Shown one piece after another: positions 50,462-59,685 of a stretch of 64,000 nt of DNA. Position numbers and translations under genes: made by a program. The DNA lies in contig NZ_BLRH01000060.1 of NCBI RefSeq assembly GCF_025996515.1, forward strand, positions 1,178,001 through 1,242,000. Reading direction: 5' to 3'. Below the pieces are notes generated by a model, which saw only the letters and a program-made list of their open reading frames with translations, did not search any database and was not told where the DNA came from. The stretch is from Rhizohabitans arisaemae (GTDB lineage Bacteria; Actinomycetota; Actinomycetes; Streptosporangiales; Streptosporangiaceae). The first letter of the stretch is position 1. Each line of letters begins with the position of its first letter.

Positions 50462-51111
50462 AGCAGGTATCCAGCACCGGGAACCGTCTGAACGCACGGC
50501 GGGTCGCCCAGCTTGGCCCGCAGGCGGCTGACCACGACCCGCACCACCGTGGTGAACGGATCGGCGTTCTCGTCCCATGCGTCTTCGAGCAGCCGTTCGG
50601 AGCTCACGACCGCGCCGTCCGCCCTCATCAGCACCTCAAGGACGGCGAACTCCTTGAGCGACAGGTGCAGGTGCCGCCCGTCCCGCGAGGCCTGCAGCCG
50701 GTGGGTGTCGAGCACGATTCCGTGCCGCGTCAGCACCGGCGGCACCGGCGACCGGCTGCGCCGCCCCAGCGCCTGCACCCGTGCGACCAGCTCGGCGTAG
50801 TCGAACGGTTTGGGCAGGTAGTCGTCGGCCCCCATCCCGAGACCCGCGACGCGCTCCGGCACCGACGCCGCCGCCGTCATCATCAGGATCCGGGTACGGC
50901 TCCCGCGCGCCACCAGTTCACGGCAGACGAGGTCGCCGTGCATCTCGGGCAGGTCCCGATCCAGCACGAGTACGTCGTAGTCGTGCACCGCCAGCCTCTC
51001 CACCGCGGCGGCCCCGTCGTACACCACGTCGACGGCCATGGCATGGCGGCGCAACCCCACCGCAACGAGATCGGCCAGGTCGCGTTCGTCTTCTGCCACC
51101 AGAACCCGCAT
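50458..51111 (-). CDS. OmpR-family response regulator
   Basis: 217 residues. Receiver domain with acidic pair VLVAEDERDLADL, phospho-Asp in YDVLVLDRDLPEMHGD, and Lys in YLPKPFDY. C-terminal winged helix LHLSLKEFAVLEVLMRADGA, DPFTTVVRVVVSRLRAKLGD, ending VQTVPGAGYLL. Cognate to the kinase encoded immediately downstream with a 4-base overlap. Divergent from the S41 protease gene, which is a possible target. Confidence 0.95.
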   Translation of the reverse strand: MRVLVAEDERDLADLVAVGLRRHAMAVDVVYDGAAAVERLAVHDYDVLVLDRDLPEMHGDLVCRELVARGSRTRILMMTAAASVPERVAGLGMGADDYLPKPFDYAELVARVQALGRRSRSPVPPVLTRHGIVLDTHRLQASRDGRHLHLSLKEFAVLEVLMRADGAVVSSERLLEDAWDENADPFTTVVRVVVSRLRAKLGDPPCVQTVPGAGYLL

Positions 51112-51199
51112 GCCGATGTTTGTACCCGAACTGGGGTGACAGTGGCGTTAACGGATCCGCTCACGACCGTGCAACCCGGGTCAGGCCACGCTGGCGGCC

Positions 51200-52558
51200 G
51201 TGATCAAATCCCTCTGCGCCGCCGTCCTGGTGACGGCCTGCTCCATGTCCGCGCTTGCATCGGCCCCGATTCACCAGCTGAAGCCGGCGTCCCCCTCGGC
51301 CACCGCCCCAGGCGGGGGCTGCACCGCCATCACGGCGCCGCCGCCGGCATCGGCACCGCCGACATCGGTGAACACGCTCCGCCAGGCCTACTTCTGCGTA
51401 CTGAACAACTATTACAGCGGCCCGGTCATGGATTCGAAGGCGCTGCTGCGGAGCGCCTTCGCCGCCTACACCCAGAACCTGATGCGCCGCGGCGCCGACC
51501 AGGCCGACCTTCAGCTGCCCGCACTGACCGGGAACCGCGACACCGACTGGGCCGCCTTCGCGAAAGTCCTCGGCGCCGGTGACCCCGCCGCCCTGCGCGC
51601 CGCGATCACCGGCATGGTCGCCGGACTGCACGACAACCACGCCCGCTGGATCAAGCCGACCCCGCCGTCGGAGGGCGGGCCGGTCGGAACGGGCATCGTG
51701 GGCCTGTCGGCCCAGCAGGGATCGCAGCTCGACCCCGCGGCCCGGCCGCCGCTGTTCATCACCCGCGTCCTGCCCGGCAGCCCCGCCGCCAAGGCCGACA
51801 TCAAAGCCGGTGACATCGTCGTCAAGGTCAACGGCGTGCCGACGTTCATCGGGGACACCGTGAATCAGGGCCTTCTCGATGTCTTCGCCTCCAGCACGTT
51901 GCGGCTCACGCTCAAGCGCTCCACAACGGGACGAACCCGCACCGTCGAGCTCAAAGAGGGTCCTCTCACGCGGCAGCCTCCGGCGGTGACGTCCAAGAAA
52001 CTTGCCGACGGCGTCACGTACGTCCAACTGCCCGGATTCCACGGAGGCGCCGCCGACCAGGTCATCGCCAAGCTGCAGGACAAGCCGAAGGCGGTGGTCC
52101 TCGACCTGCGCGGCAACGGCGGCGGGTCGCCACGCGAGGTGACGCGGCTGCTCGGCGCGTTCGCGCACGACAAGATCACCAGCTACTTCTGCCCGCTCAA
52201 GGGCGACTGCGTCCCCAACCGGACCGATGACGGCGTCCCGCTGCTCGGCTCGCGCCTGATCGTCCTCACCGACCGCGCATGTGCCTCGGCCTGCGAGGAC
52301 TTCAGCGCGGCGGTCAAGGACAACGGCCTGGGCACCCTGATCGGAACCCGCACCGCCGGGGGCGTCTCCGGCCCCAGCGAGGGATACCTCCTCGACGACG
52401 GCAGCGTCCTGCTCCTGCCCAGGGTCCGGCACCTCGGGCCCGCCCGCGAGATCATCGACACGATCGGCGTGCCGGTCGACCACTACGCCCCCATGACCGC
52501 CCTCGACCTGGCCACCGGGCGCGACCCTGGCGTGGCCAAGGCGCTCACGCTTCTTTGA
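51200..52558 (+). CDS. S41-family protease with PDZ domain
   Basis: 452 residues. The N-terminus IKSLCAAVLVTACSMSA has a lipobox (VTAC), so it is probably a lipoprotein. A PDZ-like domain (ITRVLPGSPAAKADIKAGDI, VVKVNGVPTFIGDTV) precedes the tail-specific protease domain: VVLDLRGNGGGSPREVTRLL, the nucleophile region LTDRACASACEDFSAAVKD, and GTRTAGGVSGPSEGYLLDDG. Degrades proteins outside the membrane. GTG 51200 begins the signal. Divergent from a two-component system 88 bp away, suggesting envelope-stress control. Confidence 0.88.
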   Translation: MIKSLCAAVLVTACSMSALASAPIHQLKPASPSATAPGGGCTAITAPPPASAPPTSVNTLRQAYFCVLNNYYSGPVMDSKALLRSAFAAYTQNLMRRGADQADLQLPALTGNRDTDWAAFAKVLGAGDPAALRAAITGMVAGLHDNHARWIKPTPPSEGGPVGTGIVGLSAQQGSQLDPAARPPLFITRVLPGSPAAKADIKAGDIVVKVNGVPTFIGDTVNQGLLDVFASSTLRLTLKRSTTGRTRTVELKEGPLTRQPPAVTSKKLADGVTYVQLPGFHGGAADQVIAKLQDKPKAVVLDLRGNGGGSPREVTRLLGAFAHDKITSYFCPLKGDCVPNRTDDGVPLLGSRLIVLTDRACASACEDFSAAVKDNGLGTLIGTRTAGGVSGPSEGYLLDDGSVLLLPRVRHLGPAREIIDTIGVPVDHYAPMTALDLATGRDPGVAKALTLL

Positions 52559-52795
52559 CGTGCTCGCCGCAGGGGCCGGCTGCGTGTTGCCGCGGTGGGT
52601 CGGTCAAGACCCGACCTGACGGATCGCGGCCGGCCCGCTCATCATCGTCGGCACCCGGCGCCGGGAGTCGCCGCGTGACAACCGGAGCGCCGCCGTGGCC
52701 GAGCCGGGTCGCTCGGCCACAGCGCTGTAGTCGGAGGAAATCGTGCTCCGGCTCGAAACATGTGAGAAGAACCGGACCCGGTGAAGGAGTGGATC

Positions 52796-53539
52796 ATGGG
52801 AAATGCCGCCGCCACGCCCGTACTGAGCGCCCGCGGGTTGCGAAAGGAGTACGGCAAGGGGGAAGGGCTGGTACGCGCCGTCGGCGGGGTCGATCTCGAC
52901 GTCGGCGCGGGAGAGACGGTAGCGATCATGGGGCCGAGCGGCTGCGGTAAGTCCACGCTGCTGCACCTGCTCGGCGGGCTGGACCGGCCCTCGGGCGGCG
53001 AGGTGCTGCTGAACGGCCGGCGCATCGACAACACCAGTGAGAATGCCCTGGCCCGGATGCGGCGGACCGACGTCAGCTACGTCTTCCAGTCCTTCCACCT
53101 GATGGAAGAGCTCACCGCCGTCGAAAACGTCGAGCTGTCGGCGCTGCTCGCCGGACGCTCACCGCAGGCCGCCCGGCGACGTGCGGAGGAGCTGCTGGAT
53201 CGGCTCGGGCTCGTCGGCCGGTCGCGCTTCCTACCCTCCGCGCTCTCCGGCGGCCAGCGGCAGCGGGTCGCGGTCGCCCGGGCGCTGAGCAACGAGCCGC
53301 TGGTCGTCCTCGCCGACGAACCGACCGGAAACCTGGACAGCGCGGCCACCCTGGACGTCCTCCACCTCTTCAAGGACCTGCACGAGTCCGGGCAGACGCT
53401 GGTCATCGTCACCCACGACGCGCGGATCGCGGCCACCGCGGACCGAATGTTCTCGATGCGCGACGGCGTACTCGTGGACGAGACCCGACCGACCGGCGCC
53501 CCCGGGCGGCTCGGTGCGCTCATCGGGCTGGAGGACTGA
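52796..53539 (+). CDS. ABC transporter ATP-binding protein (LolD/MacB type)
   Basis: 247 residues. Walker A IMGPSGCGKSTLLHLLGGLD, signature ALSGGQRQRVAVARALSNEP, Walker B LVVLADEPTGNLDSAATLD, and the family stretch DVSYVFQSFHLMEELTAVEN. These ATPases drive FtsX-type permeases that act mechanically on lipoproteins, peptides or lipids. ATG 52796 has AAGGAG 7 bases upstream. Five bases separate its stop from the permease gene. Confidence 0.95.
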   Translation: MGNAAATPVLSARGLRKEYGKGEGLVRAVGGVDLDVGAGETVAIMGPSGCGKSTLLHLLGGLDRPSGGEVLLNGRRIDNTSENALARMRRTDVSYVFQSFHLMEELTAVENVELSALLAGRSPQAARRRAEELLDRLGLVGRSRFLPSALSGGQRQRVAVARALSNEPLVVLADEPTGNLDSAATLDVLHLFKDLHESGQTLVIVTHDARIAATADRMFSMRDGVLVDETRPTGAPGRLGALIGLED

Positions 53540-53544
53540 CCGCG

Positions 53545-55368
53545 ATGGGCCGCATCCTCCTCGTGATCCGTCTCGCCCGGCGAGACCTCCTGCGGCGCCG
53601 CACCGAGGCCGCGCTTCTGCTGATCGCCATCCTGGCCGCCACCACGACGCTGACGCTCGGCCTCGTCCTGCGCGACGCGGCCGGCGACCCCTACGAGAGC
53701 ACCCGGGCGGCGGCCAAGGGACCCGACGTGGTGGCCAACGTCCAGTCCGCCGGGCTCGACCGCCTCGAGAACCTGGTGACCGCGGCCGGCGTCACCGAGC
53801 ACAGCGGGCCGTATCCGGTCGAGGCGGCGAAGTTGCAGACTTCCGGCACAACGTCCGACGTGCAGGTCGTGGGGCGCGACACCGCGTCCGTATCCGTCGA
53901 TCAGCCCAAGGTGATCCGGGGAAGCTGGGTCGGCGACGGCGGGGTGGTGGTCGAAGCCGCCTTCGCCGACGCGATCGACGTGCACGTCGGTGACTCGGTC
54001 ACCCTGGACGGCCGGTCGTTCAAGGTCGTCGGTGAGGCGGTCACCGCCGCCATGCCGCCTTATCCGGGGTCGTCCTGCCTCGTCGCCGCCGGTTGCGTGA
54101 ACGGCGCGGTCGTCGACGACGGCAAAGCGCCGCCAGGCCTGCTGCACAACCCCGGGCTGGTCTGGCTCACCCAGGCCGATGTCCGAAGCCTCACCTCGGA
54201 CCCGGCCTCCCTGTCCTACGTGCTGAACCTGAAGCTCGCCGACCCGGCCCAGACCCAGGTGTTCGTCGACGCCAACCAGGGCGACCGCGGCCGCCCCCTG
54301 CCCATGCAGAGCTGGCAGGACATCCTCAACGACGCCACCGAGCTGGCGCGAGACTCACAGATTCTGCTGCTGCTCGGCGCCTGGCTGCTCGGTCTGCTCG
54401 CCGTGGCCGGTCTCTCGGTACTGGTCGGCGGACGGATGGCCGATCAGACCAGGCGTGTCGGGTTGCTGAAGGCGGTCGGCGGCACACCGGGTCTGGTCGC
54501 CGCCGTGCTGCTCGCGGAGTATCTCCTGGTGGCCGTCGTCGCGGCGGCAGCCGGGCTGGTGATCGGAGCGCTGACCGCCCCGTTGCTCACCGAGTCGAGC
54601 GCGGGCCTCGTCGGCAGCGCGGGGGCGGCGTCGTTGACGTGGTCCACGGTCGGCCTGGTGACCGCGGTGGCCCTCGGGGTCGCGGTCGTGGCGACCGCCG
54701 TTCCGGCCGTACGCGGCGCCCGCTCCAGCACCGTCGGCGCGCTGGCCGACGCGGCCCGCCCGCCCCAGCGCACCGGTTGGCTGATCGCCGTCTCGGCGCA
54801 CCTGCCGGTCCCGCTGCTTCTGGCCTTGCGAGTCGCCGCCCGCCGGCCGCGACGGGTCGCGCTGGGCGTGGCCGGCATCGCGGTCACGGTCAGCGGGATC
54901 TACGTCCTTCTGGTGCTCAACGCCTTCCTCGGCGATCAGCCGGGCACCGGCGTGTACACGGAAGCTCAGGTGGCGGTGCTGCGGCACGCGCTCCTCGTCT
55001 GGACGGTCGTCCTGCTCACCCTGGCGGCGGTCAACGCCGTCGTCATGACATGGACGACGGTGCTCGACAACCGCCATGCGACGGCGCTGGCACGCGCCCT
55101 CGGCGCAACCCCGTGGGAAACCACCGTCGCCTTGGCGGCCGCGCAGGTGCTGCCCGCGCTCCTCGGTGCCGTCCTGGGTGCCTTCCCGGGAGGCTTCCTG
55201 CTGTTCGCCACCATCAACACGATCACCGGCGGCGACGGTGGGAAGGCCACGCTTCCCGCGCCCTGGCAGCTGATCGCCCTGGTGTCGGCAACCGTGCTGG
55301 CGGTGACGGCGCTCACCGCCGTCCCCGCCCACCTCGGCGGCCGCCGCCCCGTGACCGCGGCACTTTGA
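53545..55368 (+). CDS. FtsX-family ABC transporter permease
   Basis: 607 residues. First helix AALLLIAILAATTTLTLGLV, a large periplasm-facing MacB_PCD-like domain (about 45-270), then FtsX core helices (ILLLLGAWLLGLLAVAGLSV, QTRRVGLLKAVGGTPGLVAA) and a second FtsX core near the C-terminus (ALARALGATPWETTVALAAA). The two-core layout is typical of long actinobacterial FtsX permeases. Works with the ATPase encoded just upstream. Cargo unknown; antimicrobial-peptide resistance and envelope remodelling are both known roles of the group. Confidence 0.93.
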   Translation: MGRILLVIRLARRDLLRRRTEAALLLIAILAATTTLTLGLVLRDAAGDPYESTRAAAKGPDVVANVQSAGLDRLENLVTAAGVTEHSGPYPVEAAKLQTSGTTSDVQVVGRDTASVSVDQPKVIRGSWVGDGGVVVEAAFADAIDVHVGDSVTLDGRSFKVVGEAVTAAMPPYPGSSCLVAAGCVNGAVVDDGKAPPGLLHNPGLVWLTQADVRSLTSDPASLSYVLNLKLADPAQTQVFVDANQGDRGRPLPMQSWQDILNDATELARDSQILLLLGAWLLGLLAVAGLSVLVGGRMADQTRRVGLLKAVGGTPGLVAAVLLAEYLLVAVVAAAAGLVIGALTAPLLTESSAGLVGSAGAASLTWSTVGLVTAVALGVAVVATAVPAVRGARSSTVGALADAARPPQRTGWLIAVSAHLPVPLLLALRVAARRPRRVALGVAGIAVTVSGIYVLLVLNAFLGDQPGTGVYTEAQVAVLRHALLVWTVVLLTLAAVNAVVMTWTTVLDNRHATALARALGATPWETTVALAAAQVLPALLGAVLGAFPGGFLLFATINTITGGDGGKATLPAPWQLIALVSATVLAVTALTAVPAHLGGRRPVTAAL

Positions 55369-55713
55369 GCCGGATCCAGCCGATGCAGTCGGTGCCCGTC
55401 GGCCGCCTTGGCGGGGTTCGGGTGCGGGCCGACATCAACCAGGCGGCAGCCGTACGGGCGCCTGCCAAGGAACCGGCTCTCCAACCGGACTTGGACCGAC
55501 GCCGCCGACCCGGACCTTGGTTTCGCTCTCTCGCTCATCACCGGCTCGTGGGCCTCGTTGCCCGGGTCGATCGCTCCGCCGGTATCAGGCACCCAAGTCA
55601 GTTGGACCCGGCCGACCAGAAGATCTCTCCGGCTGAGAGGGTGGGGGTAGATACACCCCAGACGGCACGTAACCGTATTCCGGACGGATCACCGAGCTTC
55701 TTAGAGTCGGACC
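55369..55713. other. Intergenic, no gene seen
   Basis: 345 bp between the permease and the esterase gene. It contains a small GGGGTAGATACACCCC inverted repeat near 55642, about 60 bp upstream of the esterase start, which might be regulatory. Long frames here are GC shadows without conserved features. Confidence 0.5.
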
Positions 55714-57258
55714 GTGAGCATCAAAAGGATCTTGTTTGCGGCAGCCGGTTTGGTGGCCGTGCTGCTGCCGGCCACCCCTGCCCTGGCTGTCGCGAAGGGC
55801 CCGGTGGTGCGTACCGATGCCGGGCTCGTCCGCGGCGCCGTCCTGGAGGACCGCCGCGTCTTTCACGGCATCCCGTACGCGGCTCCGCCCGTGGGTGAGC
55901 TGCGCTGGCGGTCCCCGCGGCCGCCCGTACCGTGGAAGGGCGTACGCGCGACCACCCGTCCGGGGCCCGCGTGCGCCCAGGCGCCGAACGACCTGGCCGG
56001 ACTGCCGGGCAGCGAGGCCGAGGACTGCCTCTTCCTCAACGTCACCACCCCGCGCGCGCCCAGCGGGCCACGTCCCGTCATGGTCTACCTGCACGGCGGC
56101 GGCTTCGTCTCCGGCGCGGGACACGACTACGACGCCTCCCGGCTCGTCGCCGAGGGCGACGTCGTCGTGGTCACCGTCGGCTACCGGCTGGGCGTCTTCG
56201 GCTTCCTGGCCCACCCCGGCGAGCCGGGCGCGGGTGCCTTCGGCCTGGAGGATCAGCAGGCCGCCCTGGCGTGGGTACGGCGCAACGCCGCCGCGTTCGG
56301 CGGCGACCCGCGCAACGTGACCCTGTTCGGCGAGTCGGCCGGAGCCTTCAGCACCTGCGCCCATCTGACCTCGCCGGGCTCGGCCGGACTGTTCCATCGG
56401 GCCATCCTGCAGAGCGGCACCTGCGGCGCGAGCTGGGCCAAGAACAGCCTCGGCCCGGGTAGCCCGGCGCTGGCCCTGTGGGCGCCGCCGGAGGAGGCCG
56501 CCCAGCTCGCCGTGGCCTATGCCGCCCAGCTGGGCTGCGACACGATCGCCTGCCTGCGCGGGCTCACGACCGGCAAGCTCCTCGGCGGACAGCTCGCCCC
56601 GCTGATGTCCCGTCCGACCTATGGAAACCCGACGCTCCCCTCGCACCCCGCCACCGCCCTGGCCGAGGGACGCTTCCACCGCGTCCCGATCATGAACGGC
56701 CACACCCGTGACGAGCACCGCCTGCTGACCGCCTGGGGTTACTCGCCTCCCATCACGGCCGGGCAGTACCGCGACCTCGTGGCCGACGCCTTCGCCGCCG
56801 ACGCACCGCGTGTGGCCGCCCGCTACCCCCTCAGCGAGTACGCCTCACCGTCCGAGGCCTGGTCCGCGATCATGACGGACGCCAACTGGGCCTGCCCCGC
56901 CCAGGCCGACGACCGCACCCTGGCCACCCGGACCACCGTCTACGCCTTCGACTTCGCCGACCGCACCGCCCCCTGGCAGGGCACGACGCCGCCGCCGTTC
57001 CCGCTCGGCGCCTACCACGGTTCGGAGCTCCCCTATCTGTTCCCCGATCCCGGCGTGCGTCTCACACCCCGGCAGGAACGCCTGTCGGAGGCCATGATCG
57101 GATACTGGACGCGTTTCGCCCGTACGGGCTCGCCCAACGGACCCGGGCTGCCCCGCTGGTCGCCCTACCCGGCGGGACAGTCGCTGGACGCCGACGGCCC
57201 AAGGCCCGCCGACCTGGGCGCCCGGCACGCCTGCGACCTGTGGAACGGCATCTCCTAG
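55714..57258 (+). CDS. Secreted type-B carboxylesterase/lipase
   Basis: 514 residues. Signal peptide (RILFAAAGLVAVLLPATPAL ending ALA-VA). Alpha/beta-hydrolase of the carboxylesterase B family: FHGIPYAAPPVGELRWRSP, oxyanion hole MVYLHGGGFVSGAG, nucleophile elbow VTLFGESAGAFSTC, catalytic acid in NGHTRDEHRLL, and catalytic His in LGAYHGSELPYLFPDP. Cys pairs (EDCLFLN with CAQAPND; LGCDTIACL) suit an extracellular enzyme. GTG 55714. Hydrolyses carboxylic esters; the natural substrate is unknown. A perfect hairpin follows 13 bp after the stop. Confidence 0.93.
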   Translation: MSIKRILFAAAGLVAVLLPATPALAVAKGPVVRTDAGLVRGAVLEDRRVFHGIPYAAPPVGELRWRSPRPPVPWKGVRATTRPGPACAQAPNDLAGLPGSEAEDCLFLNVTTPRAPSGPRPVMVYLHGGGFVSGAGHDYDASRLVAEGDVVVVTVGYRLGVFGFLAHPGEPGAGAFGLEDQQAALAWVRRNAAAFGGDPRNVTLFGESAGAFSTCAHLTSPGSAGLFHRAILQSGTCGASWAKNSLGPGSPALALWAPPEEAAQLAVAYAAQLGCDTIACLRGLTTGKLLGGQLAPLMSRPTYGNPTLPSHPATALAEGRFHRVPIMNGHTRDEHRLLTAWGYSPPITAGQYRDLVADAFAADAPRVAARYPLSEYASPSEAWSAIMTDANWACPAQADDRTLATRTTVYAFDFADRTAPWQGTTPPPFPLGAYHGSELPYLFPDPGVRLTPRQERLSEAMIGYWTRFARTGSPNGPGLPRWSPYPAGQSLDADGPRPADLGARHACDLWNGIS

Positions 57259-57270
57259 CCGAAGCCCCGA

Positions 57271-57301
57271 GCCGCGACCGCACGCCCGGTGCGGTCGCGG
57301 C
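57271..57301 (+). terminator. Terminator hairpin after the carboxylesterase gene
   Basis: GCCGCGACCGCAC and GTGCGGTCGCGGC form a perfect 13-bp stem around GCCCG. No T-run. Confidence 0.8.
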
Positions 57302-57377
57302 CGTTGGCTGCATAGCCCATCGGGTCGGCCGGCATTGTGAGCGTCGGCCGCCACACCCTCCGTATTTCGCGGAACGT

Positions 57378-57530
57378 GTCAGACGCGGGTGGTCGCCGTC
57401 TCCCCCTGGGGGACAGACGCCCGGGCTTGCGCCGCATCAACAGCAGTGCGAGTACGGCGCCCGCCAGGGCGACCACGGCGACGATGCCTGGAGTCCGTCG
57501 GTGAGCTTCACGGGGTCGCCCGGTTCGCGT
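57378..57530 (-). pseudogene. Relic of an MFS exporter 3' end
   Basis: About 150 bp closely matching the last ~50 codons of the MFS gene at 59686-61083. It encodes VALAGAVLALLLMRRKPG (compare ALAGAVLALLLMRRKPAS in the intact gene), with small indels that break the frame. No other part of a second MFS gene remains. It marks an old duplication whose remainder was lost or replaced. Confidence 0.85.
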
Positions 57531-57618
57531 TGAAGATCATGAAGTCTGATCGGCGAGGCGGGACCACTCGTTCCGGTTTGCCCGCCTGTACGGCGGTGCC
57601 GCGCTAGAATCGCGTCCC

Positions 57619-59391
57619 ATGCCTCCGGATAGTTTCTGGCGAATTATCAGGATTGGAGCAGTCGGTCTAGTTCTTGCGGCGGCGGTCGCGGGGCTGGTGC
57701 TCGGAGACGCCTGGCTCTGGGCGGCCGTCGAATGGTCTCCGTCGGCCTATGCGGATTTCTACGCGAGCGACGGGTTTGACACCCCGACGACTGTGGCGCT
57801 GCTCGTGGTCGCCCTGCTGAAAGCCGAGCTCCTGTGGCTGATCCTGCGTGCCCCCGCGCCGGGACCGCTGGACCCCCGGGAGAAGGCGCTGCGCCGGCTG
57901 CTGTATCTGGCGGTGGCGTACACCCTCGTGCTGTGGTACCCGATCGCGCTGCTCCCCTACGTGGTCGACGCGGCATTCCGGCTCGCGCTGTGGACCGCCA
58001 TCTACATCCTCTACCTGCTCGTCATCCGCTGGCGGTCCCCCATGCTGCGTGCGACGGCCGGCGCGACGTTCGCGGTCGTGCTGGCCGGGACGGCAGGCGA
58101 ATTGCTCGACGGACTCGACCTTCTAGAGCTTGGATCGGACGACATCGTCGGACTGGGCTTGGTGCTGGGCGGAGTGGCGGCGACCATCCTCACGGTCGTC
58201 GGGCAACAGCGCGACGGCCGGTGGAGCCGCGGCACGCTGGCCGCCGGATGGTTGTCGGTGGGCTTCTACGCGCTGGTGATCCCGCTTAACGTTCTCATCG
58301 AAAGCACCTCCAGCGACATTCCGGCGATGCCGGTCATGATAAACGCGGTAGGGCTCGTCAGCATTGTGTGGATCGCGGCGACCGCTCGTGAACTGCCTGC
58401 CGAGGGCAGCCCGGCGAACCTTCCGCCCGCGCGGCGCCGCGTGATCCGCGTCGCGGTGACGGCCGTGGCCGTACTGCCGGTCATCGCACTGATCCCCCCG
58501 GAGCAGACCCCGCGCCTCACCTACACCGGCTGGTCGACGGACTGCTATGACCGGCCCCGCTTCGGCGACCTGAAACCTGCGGAACGCGACGCCGCGTTCC
58601 TGTGCCGGGCGCGGAGCACACAGAGCGGAATCCCGCCCATGTTCCCGGACAGCCTGACGGATCAGGAGATCCTCGCGTACGGGCGGGCGCTGTGCCGTAC
58701 AAGGGACCGCGACCAGCAGAAGGCGATTCTGACGCGGGCCGGGAGCGCGCGGCCCGCGTGGGGCGCGGACCTGTGGGACCTCGTCTACGTCTGCCCGGAG
58801 ATCGTCGGCGCAACCCATCCCGAGTTGCTGCGGTCGACCAAGGAATCGGAGGCGGCGAACACCGCCTACATCGCCGAGGAGAACGCGAAGTGCCGCGACC
58901 CGTGGCCTCGGACGAAGGGTGTCGTCCAGGCCACGGCCAACTACTTCCTGTTCGTCGACGGCGATCCCGGCTATCTGGTCCACGACCCCGAAGACGAAGC
59001 GGCCGACGAAGCGGCGGAGCAGGCCATGGGCAAGCTCTACGACGACAGAACCCTCATCGAGGTGGGCGGCAGCGCGGTGCTCATCGGACACGTCGAAGAC
59101 GTCGTTGATCTGTGCCTTACGGTGAAGGCCTTCCGCACCGCGCCACCACAGCGGACGGCCGGATGGGATCAGGTCGACGAGGTGCCGATCGTCAGCCGCA
59201 GCGGCCGTCTCACCGTGCCGGAGATGGGCGAGGGCGAAGTGGGCGCGGGTGCCCCGATGCCGAACCTGGCGATCGCGGGGAAAGGCCGCTACCGGCTCCG
59301 TGTCTACGTGCGGGTCGCCGATGCGGGGGAGGAGCACCTGGTCGTCGTGTTCCCGGGTGCGTCGAGGAAGAGGCTTCAGCTGAAGCCGTGA
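57619..59391 (+). CDS. Large membrane protein of unknown function
   Basis: 590 residues. About eight hydrophobic helices occupy the first 300 residues (VGLVLAAAVAGLVLGDAWLW, LLYLAVAYTLVLWYPIALLP, LWTAIYILYLLVIRWRSP, VIRVAVTAVAVLPVIALIP). A soluble C-terminal half is rich in Cys and acidic residues (STDCYDRPRFGDLKPAERDA, LCRTRDRDQQKAIL, HDPEDEAADEAAEQAMGKLY) and has repeated single Cys that may form disulfides if outside. No catalytic motif or named family is recognised. Its gene sits between the MFS relic and the intact MFS gene, so it may have entered with the rearrangement. Confidence 0.8.
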   Translation: MPPDSFWRIIRIGAVGLVLAAAVAGLVLGDAWLWAAVEWSPSAYADFYASDGFDTPTTVALLVVALLKAELLWLILRAPAPGPLDPREKALRRLLYLAVAYTLVLWYPIALLPYVVDAAFRLALWTAIYILYLLVIRWRSPMLRATAGATFAVVLAGTAGELLDGLDLLELGSDDIVGLGLVLGGVAATILTVVGQQRDGRWSRGTLAAGWLSVGFYALVIPLNVLIESTSSDIPAMPVMINAVGLVSIVWIAATARELPAEGSPANLPPARRRVIRVAVTAVAVLPVIALIPPEQTPRLTYTGWSTDCYDRPRFGDLKPAERDAAFLCRARSTQSGIPPMFPDSLTDQEILAYGRALCRTRDRDQQKAILTRAGSARPAWGADLWDLVYVCPEIVGATHPELLRSTKESEAANTAYIAEENAKCRDPWPRTKGVVQATANYFLFVDGDPGYLVHDPEDEAADEAAEQAMGKLYDDRTLIEVGGSAVLIGHVEDVVDLCLTVKAFRTAPPQRTAGWDQVDEVPIVSRSGRLTVPEMGEGEVGAGAPMPNLAIAGKGRYRLRVYVRVADAGEEHLVVVFPGASRKRLQLKP

Positions 59392-59649
59392 GCGGTGACG
59401 GGGCGTGCACTCCCCTCCGCCGTCCTTCTACGGGCGGCCGGAGACAGCCACCAGGACAGGGCTTGCTCGGTCAGATCGAGGGTCCGACCACTTCACTTCC
59501 CGGGTCCTTTACCGCGTTGGCCAGGGGGCGCACGCTGGATGGACTGAGAGCGATATGTCGGGTCAACGGCGAACAGGGCCACGGTGCCGCCGCCGTACAC
59601 CCAGTGCGGTTGTGACCGTTGGCCGGGCTGCCTGACCCGACGGCTATGT

Positions 59650-59682
59650 ATTCCGGGACAGGGCTGTGCCCTGTCCCGGAAT
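59650..59682 (-). terminator. Perfect 15-bp hairpin at the end of the MFS gene
   Basis: ATTCCGGGACAGGGC and GCCCTGTCCCGGAAT surround TGT, three bases beyond the MFS stop codon. Probably also stops transcription arriving from the + strand membrane-protein gene. Confidence 0.85.
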
Positions 59683-59685
59683 GAG

